A DNA stretch of 47,719 nt, taken from positions 1-47,719 of the forward strand of contig JAQGIW010000076.1 in assembly GCA_028290905.1 (NCBI GenBank), read 5' to 3'. Of the stretch, positions 18,014 through 26,806 are shown in pieces (position 1 is the first letter of the stretch; every line of letters starts with the position of its first letter). A program made the translations under genes and the position numbers. The notes under the pieces were generated by a model. That model did no database searches and had not been told where the DNA came from. It saw only the letters and a list, made by a program, of their open reading frames with translations. The stretch comes from Caulobacteraceae bacterium (lineage in GTDB: Bacteria; Pseudomonadota; Alphaproteobacteria; Caulobacterales; Caulobacteraceae).

Positions 18014-19447
18014 TTACGCAGTGGGCGCCGGCGACCAGCCGCCGCCCAGGGCCTTGAAGGCCTGGACCGAGCGGCGGAGCGCCTGGACGCGGGCGCCGGT
18101 GAGCGCGGTTCTCGCATTGCGCCACGTCCTCTCGGCCTGGAGCGTCGAGGTCAGGTCTTCGACGCCGGCGGCGTAGTTCGCCCGCGCGCCACGATAGGCT
18201 GACTGCGCCTCCGCCTCGCCGGTGGTCAGGAGCGCGACGCGGGCCTCGTCGGCGGAGAGGGCGACGAGGGCGTTCTCGGCCTCGCCGTAGGCGGTCTGCA
18301 CCGCCTTCTCGTAGGCGATAATCGCCTGGTCGGCGCGCGCGCCTTGGGCCCGGATCTTGCTCTTCAGCCTGGGCAGATCGAGGATCGGCTGGGTGAGCCC
18401 CAGCCCGATGGACCAGAACTCACTGCTGGCGGGCCCGCCGAAGCCCGGCCCGGCGCTGATCCCCAGCTCCGGGTTCAGGGTCAGCCTCGGAAGGAGCGCC
18501 AGCTGGTCGAGCTTGAGCTGGCCCAACGCCGATGCGACCGCCTCGGCCGCTTCGCGGACGTCCGGGCGACGGGCGAGAAGCTCGCCTGGCGCGGTGGTCG
18601 GTACGGCAGGCGGCGTTCCGGCCTCGGCCGGCGTGGGGAGGCTGTCCAGCGGGTCGACGCCCTGTCCCACCAGGACCAGCAGGATGCGGCGGGCGACATG
18701 CAGTTGGCTGGCAAGGTCGGCGACCCGGGCGTCCGCCTGGGCGACGAGGGCGGCGGTCTGCTCGGCGTCGGCTGTCGAGCCCACGCCGTGGACGGCTCTC
18801 CTGCGCGCGATATCCGCGAGTCCGCGCTGGATGCGCTGCTCTTCCCGGGCGTCCTCGAGCTGGATGGCCAGACCGCGGGCCTGGAAGAGCTGGTCGGCGA
18901 CGTTGGCCGCGAGGCTCGTCCGGGTGGCTTCGTAGTCGAAGCGCGCCGCGGCGAGGTCGGCGTTGGCCTTGCCGCGCGCCGCGCGAGCGCGCCCGAACAG
19001 GTCGATCTCCCAGCTCACGCTGAAGTCGGCGCTGTAGCTGTTGGTGGTCCCCGAGTTGTCGAGCGAGACCGGGCCGGCGCCGGGGATGAAGATGGCCGAG
19101 GGACCCGAGAGGAGATGGCTGGCGGTCTTGACGGCCGAGCCCTGCAACCCGCCCTGCGGCCAATAGGCCGCGAGCGCGCCGCCGCGTACGGCGACCGCCT
19201 CGTCGAGGCGGGCGCGGGCGCTGCGGGCGTCCGGCGCGTCGGCCAACGCCTGGCGGATGAGCTGCTCCAGCTGCGGATCGTCGTAAGCGCTCCACCACCG
19301 CTCCAGGGGCGCCCCCGGCCGGGTGATGTCCCTCGGGGCCTCGAAGGCCACGGGAAGATGGATGTCTGGCCTGGGTGTGTGCCGCCCCGACGCGCAGCCC
19401 GCCAGCAGCGACAAGGTCGCCAGAAGCGACGGGCCGGCCCTATTCAT
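18014..19447 (-). CDS. efflux transporter outer membrane subunit (NodT/TolC-like)
   Basis: Lipoprotein-type start LATLSLLAGCASGR; SADFSVSWEIDLFGRARAARGKANADLAAARFDYEATRTSLAANVADQLFQARG. Confidence 0.92.
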   Translation of the reverse strand: MNRAGPSLLATLSLLAGCASGRHTPRPDIHLPVAFEAPRDITRPGAPLERWWSAYDDPQLEQLIRQALADAPDARSARARLDEAVAVRGGALAAYWPQGGLQGSAVKTASHLLSGPSAIFIPGAGPVSLDNSGTTNSYSADFSVSWEIDLFGRARAARGKANADLAAARFDYEATRTSLAANVADQLFQARGLAIQLEDAREEQRIQRGLADIARRRAVHGVGSTADAEQTAALVAQADARVADLASQLHVARRILLVLVGQGVDPLDSLPTPAEAGTPPAVPTTAPGELLARRPDVREAAEAVASALGQLKLDQLALLPRLTLNPELGISAGPGFGGPASSEFWSIGLGLTQPILDLPRLKSKIRAQGARADQAIIAYEKAVQTAYGEAENALVALSADEARVALLTTGEAEAQSAYRGARANYAAGVEDLTSTLQAERTWRNARTALTGARVQALRRSVQAFKALGGGWSPAPTA

Positions 19448-21899
19448 AGCGTAGCGCCCCGACGGGCTTGGCCCGCGCCACCCGCAGCGCATGGACGAAG
19501 ACCGTCGCCCAGGCGATGACCAGGGCGGCCCCCGCCGCGGCGGCGAAGGTCCACGGCGCCAGGTCCACGTGGTAGGCGAAGCCGCCCAGCCACCCGGTGA
19601 GGACCAGGAAGCTGACTGGCCAGGCGATCAGGTTGGCCCACAGCACCGGCTTGGTGAACTGCCAGATCAGCAGCCGCAGGATGTCGCCCGTGTCCGCGCC
19701 CATGGCCTTGCGGATGCCGATCTCCTTGGTGCGCCGCTCGGTGGTGTAGGCCGACAGGGCGAACAGGCCGAGCGCCGCGATCGACAGGGCGACGACGGCG
19801 GCGATGGTGATCAAGGCGCCCTGGATGATGGTGTCGATGTAGAGCCGAAGGGTGAACAGCGTCACGAACACGCGCTGGATGGGCGCGTCGCCTTCGATCC
19901 GCTTCCAGACCCGGTCGATGCCCGCGAGGCTCTCCGGAATGCGGCGGCCGTCGAGCTTCGCGCTCAGGGCGATGGAGTAGTACGAGACCTTCGGGCCGAC
20001 CATGTACAGGGTCGCCTCGATCGGCGACCGCATCGAACCGAAGGTGAAGTCCGGGATGACGCCGATGATCTGGGAAGGACGCGCCGGATCCTGGCCGAAG
20101 GCGGTCGTGGGATCGGCGTGGAAATGCCACATCACCGTGTGGCCCAGCGCGGCTTGCGGCGACGTGTAGCCGAGTTTCTTCACGGCCGTTTCGTTGATGA
20201 CGACCGGCGGGTTGACCTCGGAGCCGGCGAGGAAACCGTCGCTCGGTCGGCTCCGGTCGAACAGGCGCCCCGCCAGCGGCTTCAGGCCGTAGACTTCGAA
20301 GAACCCGAAATCCACCGGCGCGATGGTCATGGTTTCGTGCCTGCCGTCGATGACAGAGTCGTCGAGGATGTTGGAGAGAGACGGCAGGAGCGTGCTCGCC
20401 GAGGCGCACGCCGCCCTTTGCACCCCGGGAACGGTGAGCACCGCGTCGCGCAGCCTGTCCGTGCAGGGGCTGGCGGCGATGAACAGGACCTGGTCCTTGT
20501 CGAGCCGCATGCCCTGGTTGAGGGCGTACCAGGTCTGGCGGGCGATGGTGATGGCGCCGAGAACCAGGGCGATCAGAACCGCGAACTGGACGATCACCAG
20601 CGCCTGCCGCACGCCCACCCCGCCGCCTGTTGGCGGCAGTCCGCCCTTCAGCACCGCCGCCGGGCGGAAAGCGGAGAGCACGAAGGCGGGATAGGCGCCG
20701 GCCAGGATCGCCACGAGCAACGCAGCCACGCCGATGCCGGCGGCGAGCATCGGGTCGGTCGCGTAGTCGAAGGCGATACGCCGCTGCAGCAGGGCGTTGA
20801 AGGCCGGCAACGCCAGCTCGGCGATGGCGATCGCGAACACCACGGCGAAGACCACATAGAGGAAGGCCTCGCCCATGAACTGAACGATGAGGTCGCGCCG
20901 GGAGGCGCCGGCCGCCTTGCGCACGCCGACCTCGACCGCGCGCCGCCCCGCCCGGGCGGTCATGAGGGTGATGAAATTGATCGCCGCGACCAGCACGACG
21001 AGCACGCCGACCCCGGCGATGGCGGCGATCACCGTCTTGTCGCCGGCGGGTTTGAACGCGCCTTGGGTGGAAGGCCGCAAGTGGATGGCGGTGAGGGGGA
21101 CGGGGCGAACGATGATCTTGGTTTTCGCCCAGGTCGAGTTGTATCGCTCCAATGCGTAGTGTCGCCGCACAAACCCGGGGAGTTGCGGCTCGATCGTCGA
21201 CACCGACGATCCGGGCCGTAGACGAACGTAGGTCGCCACGACGTTGTTGAGCGGGGTGTCCACCTGTTGCAGGTGGGTCAGGGCGCTATAGGGAGAGCGG
21301 CCCGAGGCGAAGATGTCGGAGATCAGGTGGGTGTTCGACGGCAGGTCTTCGAGCACGGCCGTCACCCGCATCGGATGCTTGTCGACGAGCAGGGCTTCGC
21401 CGATCGGCGCGTCGCGCCCGAAGTACTTGCGGGCGACGGTCCGGGTAAGGACGATGCTGTCGGGCGCGTCGAGCGAGCCGGCGAGATCGCCCGCGATCGT
21501 GGGCATCGGCATGACCCGGAAGAAGTCCTGATCGGCCCAGCCAAGGTTCGGCTCGGCCGCCGAGAAGTTCCCTCTTTGCACGGAAGGGGGGAAGTTCGCC
21601 GTCGAGAGCCTGGCGGCGTATTGCACCTGCCGGAAGTCGAGCTTCAGCGCGGGCGCCAGCATCATCGGCGTGACATCCGATTCGATGGCCCTCTCGCCGA
21701 CGTTGAGGATGCTTTCGGAGACCCGGTAGACTTGGCTGTTCCCCGGGACGAAGCGGTCGTAGCTGTACTCATCGCGCACGAAGAGGGCGATGAGCATCGC
21801 CGCGGCGAAGCCGATAGCCAGGCCGGCGATGGTCACGCCGGCATAAAGACGGTTGCGCGCCAAGTTGCGCAGAGCCGCCGCGAAATAGCTTCTGAACAT
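19440..21899 (-). CDS. ABC transporter permease, FtsX/MacB type
   Basis: MFRSYFAAALRNLARNRLYAGVTIAGLAIGFAAAMLIALFVRDEYSYDRF...RRTKEIGIRKAMGA. Confidence 0.93.
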   Translation of the reverse strand: MFRSYFAAALRNLARNRLYAGVTIAGLAIGFAAAMLIALFVRDEYSYDRFVPGNSQVYRVSESILNVGERAIESDVTPMMLAPALKLDFRQVQYAARLSTANFPPSVQRGNFSAAEPNLGWADQDFFRVMPMPTIAGDLAGSLDAPDSIVLTRTVARKYFGRDAPIGEALLVDKHPMRVTAVLEDLPSNTHLISDIFASGRSPYSALTHLQQVDTPLNNVVATYVRLRPGSSVSTIEPQLPGFVRRHYALERYNSTWAKTKIIVRPVPLTAIHLRPSTQGAFKPAGDKTVIAAIAGVGVLVVLVAAINFITLMTARAGRRAVEVGVRKAAGASRRDLIVQFMGEAFLYVVFAVVFAIAIAELALPAFNALLQRRIAFDYATDPMLAAGIGVAALLVAILAGAYPAFVLSAFRPAAVLKGGLPPTGGGVGVRQALVIVQFAVLIALVLGAITIARQTWYALNQGMRLDKDQVLFIAASPCTDRLRDAVLTVPGVQRAACASASTLLPSLSNILDDSVIDGRHETMTIAPVDFGFFEVYGLKPLAGRLFDRSRPSDGFLAGSEVNPPVVINETAVKKLGYTSPQAALGHTVMWHFHADPTTAFGQDPARPSQIIGVIPDFTFGSMRSPIEATLYMVGPKVSYYSIALSAKLDGRRIPESLAGIDRVWKRIEGDAPIQRVFVTLFTLRLYIDTIIQGALITIAAVVALSIAALGLFALSAYTTERRTKEIGIRKAMGADTGDILRLLIWQFTKPVLWANLIAWPVSFLVLTGWLGGFAYHVDLAPWTFAAAAGAALVIAWATVFVHALRVARAKPVGALRYE

Positions 21900-21910
21900 G
21901 GGCTTCGCTC

Positions 21911-21975
21911 CTCTAGTTCTTTGTTTTAACGCGCGTTTTGTCCCGAAAACCGGTTCCCGCTTTTCGGAACGCGCT
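21911..21975 (+). repeat. dispersed intergenic repeat, copy 1 (partial)
   Basis: CTCTAGTTCTTTGTTTTAACGCGCGTTTTGTCCCGAAAACCGGTTCCCGCTTTTCGGAACGCGCT; matches 26024-26087. Confidence 0.85.
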
Positions 21976-22655
21976 CACGCAGCCAGAAGGGTTTCGCTGA
22001 CCACGCGGCCGTCGAGCAGCTTGATCGATCGCTGGGCGAGGGCGGCGTGGGCCAGGGAATGGGTCACCATGACCACCGTGACGCCGTCGGCCGCCGCCTG
22101 GGTGAGCAGCGCCATCACCGCCTCACCATTGGCCGTATCCAGGTTGCCGGTGGGCTCGTCCGCCAGGATCAGCTTGGGCCGGGAGACCAGCGCGCGCGCG
22201 ACGGCGACCCGTTGCTGCTGCCCGCCCGAGAGCTGCTGCGGACGATGGCCGGCGCGGTGGGCGATGCCCACCCGCTCGAGCGCCTCGGCGACCCGGCTTC
22301 TGCGCTCGCCGCCGGCGTCCCGGCGATAGATCAACGCCACCTCGACATTCTCGGCCACCGTCAGGTCGTCGATCAGGTTGAAGCTCTGGAAGACAAATCC
22401 CAGCTTGTCGCGGCGCAGCCGTGTCAGGGTCTTTTCGGGATACCCGGCGACATCCTCGCCGAAGAACTCGTAGGCCCCGCTTGTCGGGCTATCCAGGAGG
22501 CCCAGCACATTGAGCAAGGTGGACTTGCCGCACCCCGAGGGCCCCATGATGGCGACGAATTCGCCGGCCCCGATCTCCAGCGAGACGTCATCCAGCGCCA
22601 GGGTCTCTATGTCCGTCGTCCGGTAGGTCTTGCAGACGTTCGTCAGTTTCAACAT
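21975..22655 (-). CDS. ABC transporter ATP-binding protein (MacB/LolD-type)
   Basis: Walker A MGPSGCGKSTLLN; signature LSGGQQQRVAVARAL; Walker B LILADEPTGNLD. Confidence 0.96.
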   Translation of the reverse strand: MLKLTNVCKTYRTTDIETLALDDVSLEIGAGEFVAIMGPSGCGKSTLLNVLGLLDSPTSGAYEFFGEDVAGYPEKTLTRLRRDKLGFVFQSFNLIDDLTVAENVEVALIYRRDAGGERRSRVAEALERVGIAHRAGHRPQQLSGGQQQRVAVARALVSRPKLILADEPTGNLDTANGEAVMALLTQAAADGVTVVMVTHSLAHAALAQRSIKLLDGRVVSETLLAA

Positions 22656-22667
22656 CTCTGGGGTTCC

Positions 22668-23939
22668 CTATTTGGCAAGGTTGACGCGATCGACTTTCTC
22701 GAAACCGGTGTAGTCGGAGGTGATGACCCGATCGCCGGGCTTCAGACCGCTCAGGATCTCGACCTGTTCGGCATTGCGTCCCCCGATCTTGACACGCCGC
22801 CGCTCGGCGAAGCGGCCGCCAGCGTCTGCCACCATCACCCAGTCGCCGCCGGAGCGCTCCAGGAAGCCCCCCGCCGGCAAGATCACCGCCGGCCGATCCC
22901 CGCCCAGCGAGAGCTTGCCTTCCACGGCCTGGCCCGGTCGCAAACCGGATGGCGTGGGCCCCTCGAAGGCGAGGTCGACGGTGAAGACGCCGTCCTTGAC
23001 CTGCGGATAGACGCGCTCGGCGCGGAGCTTCCAATTGCGGCCATCGATGTCGACATCGGCGCTCTGCCCCACCCGCACCCGCCCGAGATAGAATTCGTCG
23101 ACCGTCGCGGTGACCTTGAAGCCGGTGTTGGGCACGATCTCGCCGAGCCGGTCGCCGCGGTTGTGGTTCTCGCCGACGTTCTGGATGAGAGAGGCGAGCT
23201 GACCGCTGACCGGCGCCTTGACCACCAGATTGTCGAGCTTGCCATGGGTGATGGCGAGGCTCTTGTGCAGGCTGACCAGTTCGGCGCGGATCGCGGGAAG
23301 CTGCCGCAGCCGCAGAGCTTCCTCGCCGGCGTTGGTCCGGGCCTGCAGCGGACGAAGGCGCACATTGTAGGCGAGCTCGTCGCGCAGCTGGTCGCTGGTC
23401 TCCACCGGGATATAGCCATCGGCCGACAGCTCGCGCCGGCGGTCGGCGGCCCGGCCGAGCCGCACGATATTGTAGTCGATCTGGACGGCGGCCTTCTCGT
23501 TGGCGAGCCGGCTGTCCTCGAGCTGCTTTTCATAGGACTGAAGCTGGGTGATCGATTCGACCAGACGGCCTTCGCGGTCGAGTACGTCCAGTTCCAGTTC
23601 GGTGTTGCGGAAGGCGAGAAGCGGCTGGCCGGCGGTCACCATGTCGCCGCCGCGCGCCATCACCCGTTGGACCTGACCGCCCTCCTCGGCGTCGAGAAAG
23701 ATGATGTCGTGCGGAACGACCTTCCCCCGCAGCGGGGTCAGGTCGTGGAAGACGCCTCTCTGGACGGTGTCGATGGTCACGCTCGTGGCCGGGACGCGCA
23801 CGGATCGTTGCGTCGCCCCGAAGAAGCTCGCGCCGAGGTAGGCGACCACGCCCAGTCCCACGACCAGGGCGCCCCCTATGAGAATCCGCCGGCTGCGCCA
23901 CCTCGACCGCGGGATCCTCCGATCCATGTCCGTGCTCAT
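22668..23939 (-). CDS. efflux periplasmic adaptor subunit (HlyD/MacA-like)
   Basis: Single TM N-term, VKAPVSGQLASLIQNVGE, VEILSGLKPGDRVITSDY. Confidence 0.92.
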   Translation of the reverse strand: MSTDMDRRIPRSRWRSRRILIGGALVVGLGVVAYLGASFFGATQRSVRVPATSVTIDTVQRGVFHDLTPLRGKVVPHDIIFLDAEEGGQVQRVMARGGDMVTAGQPLLAFRNTELELDVLDREGRLVESITQLQSYEKQLEDSRLANEKAAVQIDYNIVRLGRAADRRRELSADGYIPVETSDQLRDELAYNVRLRPLQARTNAGEEALRLRQLPAIRAELVSLHKSLAITHGKLDNLVVKAPVSGQLASLIQNVGENHNRGDRLGEIVPNTGFKVTATVDEFYLGRVRVGQSADVDIDGRNWKLRAERVYPQVKDGVFTVDLAFEGPTPSGLRPGQAVEGKLSLGGDRPAVILPAGGFLERSGGDWVMVADAGGRFAERRRVKIGGRNAEQVEILSGLKPGDRVITSDYTGFEKVDRVNLAK

Positions 23940-24041
23940 CGGCCTCCTCCAACGACTCGAATATGAAGCGGGATCGCCATCTGATGAAACACTGCAGAAT
24001 CAACGGGTTATCGGAAAGTCGAATTCGACCTCGCAGTCGGA

Positions 24042-24059
24042 CTGTCCGGGAACGGACAG
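24042..24059. promoter_or_regulatory. perfect palindrome in divergent promoter, candidate response-regulator operator
   Basis: CTGTCCG-GGAA-CGGACAG between adaptor gene (-) and response regulator (+). Confidence 0.75.
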
Positions 24060-24106
24060 GCGGGAGCCGATGGGCGCCGCGCGCGGACTGCGCTAGCCTC
24101 CTCGCC

Positions 24107-24664
24107 ATGGTCGGCTCCGTCCTCGTCGTCGATGATGACCGCGACGTTCTGCACGCGGCGCGGCTCGCGCTGGCGCGGGAGGCCCAGCGCGTCGAGACGT
24201 CCGCGGCGACGGACGGTCTGGAGGACCTGCTCGCGGCGGACGCCTATGAGGCGGTCCTGCTCGACATGAACTTCGCGCTCGGCGACCACAGCGGCCGCCA
24301 GGGGCTGGATTCCCTGGAGCGCGTCCGGGCCTTCGATCCCAACCTGTCGGTGGTGCTGATGACGGCGTTTGGCGGGGTCTCGCTGGCCGTCGAGGCGCTC
24401 AAGCGCGGCGCCGTGGACTTTGTTCTCAAGCCATGGCGCAACGAAAAGCTGATCGCCACCGTGTGCGCCGCCGCCGAACTGACCCGCTGCAGGCGCGCGG
24501 CGGATATGAGTTTCGACCTGGAGAGCGCCGAGCGGACGGCCATCCAGCGGGCGCTTGCCCACCACAAGGGCAATATCTCCCGCGCGGCCGCGAGCCTTGG
24601 CCTCACGCGCCCGGCGCTCTACCGGCGACTGGCCCGCCACGGACTGTCGAATGGCGCACCTTAG
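24107..24664 (+). CDS. response regulator: receiver + Fis-type HTH, no AAA+ domain
   Basis: MVGSVLVVDDDRDVLHAARLAL...AVLLDMNFA...VLMTAFGGV...FVLKPWRNEKL...AIQRALAHHKGNISRAAASLGLTRPALYRRLARHGL. Confidence 0.92.
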   Translation: MVGSVLVVDDDRDVLHAARLALAREAQRVETSAATDGLEDLLAADAYEAVLLDMNFALGDHSGRQGLDSLERVRAFDPNLSVVLMTAFGGVSLAVEALKRGAVDFVLKPWRNEKLIATVCAAAELTRCRRAADMSFDLESAERTAIQRALAHHKGNISRAAASLGLTRPALYRRLARHGLSNGAP

Positions 24665-25994
24665 CCTGAAGGGCGCCGGCGGCTTCGCCATCGGCGTCTG
24701 GCTCCGCGCCGTCCTGATCGGCGCGCTCGCCTTCGGCGCCATCGATGTCGCTGTCCATCACCTTTACGCCACGGCCCTGGTCCTCGGGGGCGCCGCCGCC
24801 GTCCTGGGCCTGGAGCTTGCTCACAAGGCCGACGCCACCGACCGGATGCTGGCCCAGTTCATCAGCGGCCTGACGGCCGAGGGCCATGAGCGCCCCACCC
24901 CCCCTCCGGGCCTGTGGCGGCTCGGCGGCGCCATCGAACACGCGTTCGATCGGCTGGGTCGCGCGCGCGCCCAGCGCCAGCAGCGCACCGATTTCGCCGA
25001 AGCCCTGGCCGACAATGTCCTGGCCGCCCTGCTCGTGGTGGACGCCGCAGGAATGGTCGTTCGCGCCAATCGCGCCGCCCATCGTCTCGTCGGGGAAGCC
25101 GGCGGGCCGCTCGACCGGCTTCCGGCCCTCGGCCCGCAAGCCGCCCACCGCCTTCTGGGGTTGGCGTCGGGCGGGAGGGAGATCGTTCGACTGGCGGACG
25201 ATCGGTCCGTGCTGGCGTCGATGAACGTCTTCTCGACGCCCGGCCACGAGCCTCTTCGCCTTCTCTCCCTGCAAAGCCTCTCCAGCGATCTCGACGCCGT
25301 GGTGCTAAAGTCCTGGCAGGACCTGGTGCGGGTGCTGGCGCATGAGATGATGAACTCTCTGACGCCGATCTGTTCGCTCAGCGACAGCGTCGCCGCGGGT
25401 TTGCGGCGTTCGGCGGAGGAAGGCGCCGCGCCGAGCGCACTCTCGGTGGATGTTGCGGAGGCTGTCGAGGTCATCGCCCGTCGAAGCGCCGGCCTGATGA
25501 ACTTCGTCGAGCGCTATCGCAAGCTCGCGGAGACGCCCGCCGCGATCAGGACCCCTATCGCGATGAGCCAGTTCGTCGAAACTCTCGATCGGCTGATGGC
25601 CCCCCTGATGAGCGAGGCCGGCGTCGACTATGCGAGCGAGGTCGAGCCCGCGAACCTGATCCTGGAGGCCGACCGCGATCTGCTCGAACAGGCGACGATC
25701 AACCTGTTGAAGAACGCGCTCGACGCCGTCTCGGGACGCGCGGGCGCCGCGATCCGGCTCTCCTGCCGGCTAGGCGACGACCATGTCGCCATGACGGTCG
25801 AAGACAATGGTCCGGGCCTGGCCTGCGACGACGCCGAGACGGCGTTCGTACCCTTCTTCACCACCAAGGCCGGCGGTTCGGGGGTCGGCCTGACCCTGGC
25901 GCGTCAGATCGCGCTCGCCCACGATGGCCGGATCGAGCACGTGCGCCGCGCGCCCACCGGGGCAGTCTTCCAGCTACTCCTGCCGCGCGGCTAG
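24651..25994 (+). CDS. sensor histidine kinase (NtrB/NtrY-like)
   Basis: Two TM segments, PAS-like region, H-box LAHEMMNSLTPICSLSDSV, N-box, G-box EDNGPGLACDD, FTTKAGGSGVGLTLARQI; overlaps response regulator stop. Confidence 0.94.
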   Translation: MAHLSLKGAGGFAIGVWLRAVLIGALAFGAIDVAVHHLYATALVLGGAAAVLGLELAHKADATDRMLAQFISGLTAEGHERPTPPPGLWRLGGAIEHAFDRLGRARAQRQQRTDFAEALADNVLAALLVVDAAGMVVRANRAAHRLVGEAGGPLDRLPALGPQAAHRLLGLASGGREIVRLADDRSVLASMNVFSTPGHEPLRLLSLQSLSSDLDAVVLKSWQDLVRVLAHEMMNSLTPICSLSDSVAAGLRRSAEEGAAPSALSVDVAEAVEVIARRSAGLMNFVERYRKLAETPAAIRTPIAMSQFVETLDRLMAPLMSEAGVDYASEVEPANLILEADRDLLEQATINLLKNALDAVSGRAGAAIRLSCRLGDDHVAMTVEDNGPGLACDDAETAFVPFFTTKAGGSGVGLTLARQIALAHDGRIEHVRRAPTGAVFQLLLPRG

Positions 25995-26087
25995 AGAGCC
26001 GATCTGATGGAATCAGATCGACGCTCTAGTTCTTTATTTGAGCGCACGTTTTATCCGAAAACCGGTTCCCACTTTTCGGGACGCGCT
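25993..26087 (+). repeat. composite intergenic repeat, copy 2 (hairpin + conserved tail)
   Basis: AGAGAGCCGATCTGAT-GGA-ATCAGATCGACGCTCT stem (14/16) followed by CTCTAGTTCTTTATTTGAGCGCACGTTTTATCCGAAAACCGGTTCCCACTTTTCGGGACGCGCT. Confidence 0.85.
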
Positions 26088-26108
26088 CTCGCCTCAGGTC
26101 GCCTTGCT

Positions 26109-26657
26109 TCAGGCCGCCAGGGCGGCCTCGATGGCGCCGACCAGGGCGGGGTCGTTCGGCGCGGTGGTCGGGGCGAAGCGGGCGATGACCTCGCCGTTCT
26201 TGCCGACGAGGAACTTCTCGAAGTTCCACAGCACTTCCGGGACGGGATTGGGCGTCATGCCGTAACCCTTGAGCCGCTCGCGAAAGCCCGCCGCGTCGCC
26301 TTGCGCCTCCGGCTTGGCGCTCGTCAGGGCCTTGTAGAGCGGGTGCTTGTCCGGGCCGACCACGGTGATCTTGGCGAACATCGGGAAGTCGACCGCGAAG
26401 TTGGTCGTGCAGAAACTGGCGATCTCCTCGTTCGTCCCCGGCTCCTGCGCCCCGAAGTCATTGGCCGGGAAACCCAGCACCACCAGGCCCTTGTCGCGAT
26501 AGTCGCGGTAGAGCGCCTCGAGGCCCTCGTACTGCGGGGTGAGGCCGCACTTGGACGCCACATTGACCACCAGCGCCACCTTGCCCTTGTAGTCGGCCAG
26601 CGAAGCGGGCTTGCCGTCAATGGTCTGAATCGGAATATCCGCAACGGCGGTGGTCAT
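26109..26657 (-). CDS. glutathione peroxidase
   Basis: GKVALVVNVASKCGLTPQYEGLEALYRDYRDKGLVVLGFPANDFGAQEPGTNEEIASFC...WNFEKFLVGKNGEVIARFAP. Confidence 0.95.
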   Translation of the reverse strand: MTTAVADIPIQTIDGKPASLADYKGKVALVVNVASKCGLTPQYEGLEALYRDYRDKGLVVLGFPANDFGAQEPGTNEEIASFCTTNFAVDFPMFAKITVVGPDKHPLYKALTSAKPEAQGDAAGFRERLKGYGMTPNPVPEVLWNFEKFLVGKNGEVIARFAPTTAPNDPALVGAIEAALAA

Positions 26658-26806
26658 GTCTTTCGCTCCCTGAATGGTTGGCGCGCAACCTACGCCATCG
26701 GAGTTTTGATGCAATCGCCGAGGGTTCGGAGCACACCCGGAGCGCCTTCGAGGTCACCCATGGACACTCGCCCCGATTTCATCGCCCACTGGTCGGAGCT
26801 GGCGCC

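Noticed and set aside
19491-21221. 576-aa plus-strand ORF antisense to ABC permease
   Set aside because: Composition (R/G/D/H-rich) typical of antisense of high-GC coding DNA; the opposite strand has clear FtsX motifs
22047-23966. 639-aa plus-strand ORF antisense to ABC ATPase and adaptor
   Set aside because: Spans two well-supported minus-strand genes; no recognisable domain
23940-24106. sigma-54 (-24/-12) promoter upstream of the adaptor operon
   Set aside because: No GG-N10-GC with flanking consensus was found on the minus strand; the nearest TGGCGATCCCGC has wrong spacing
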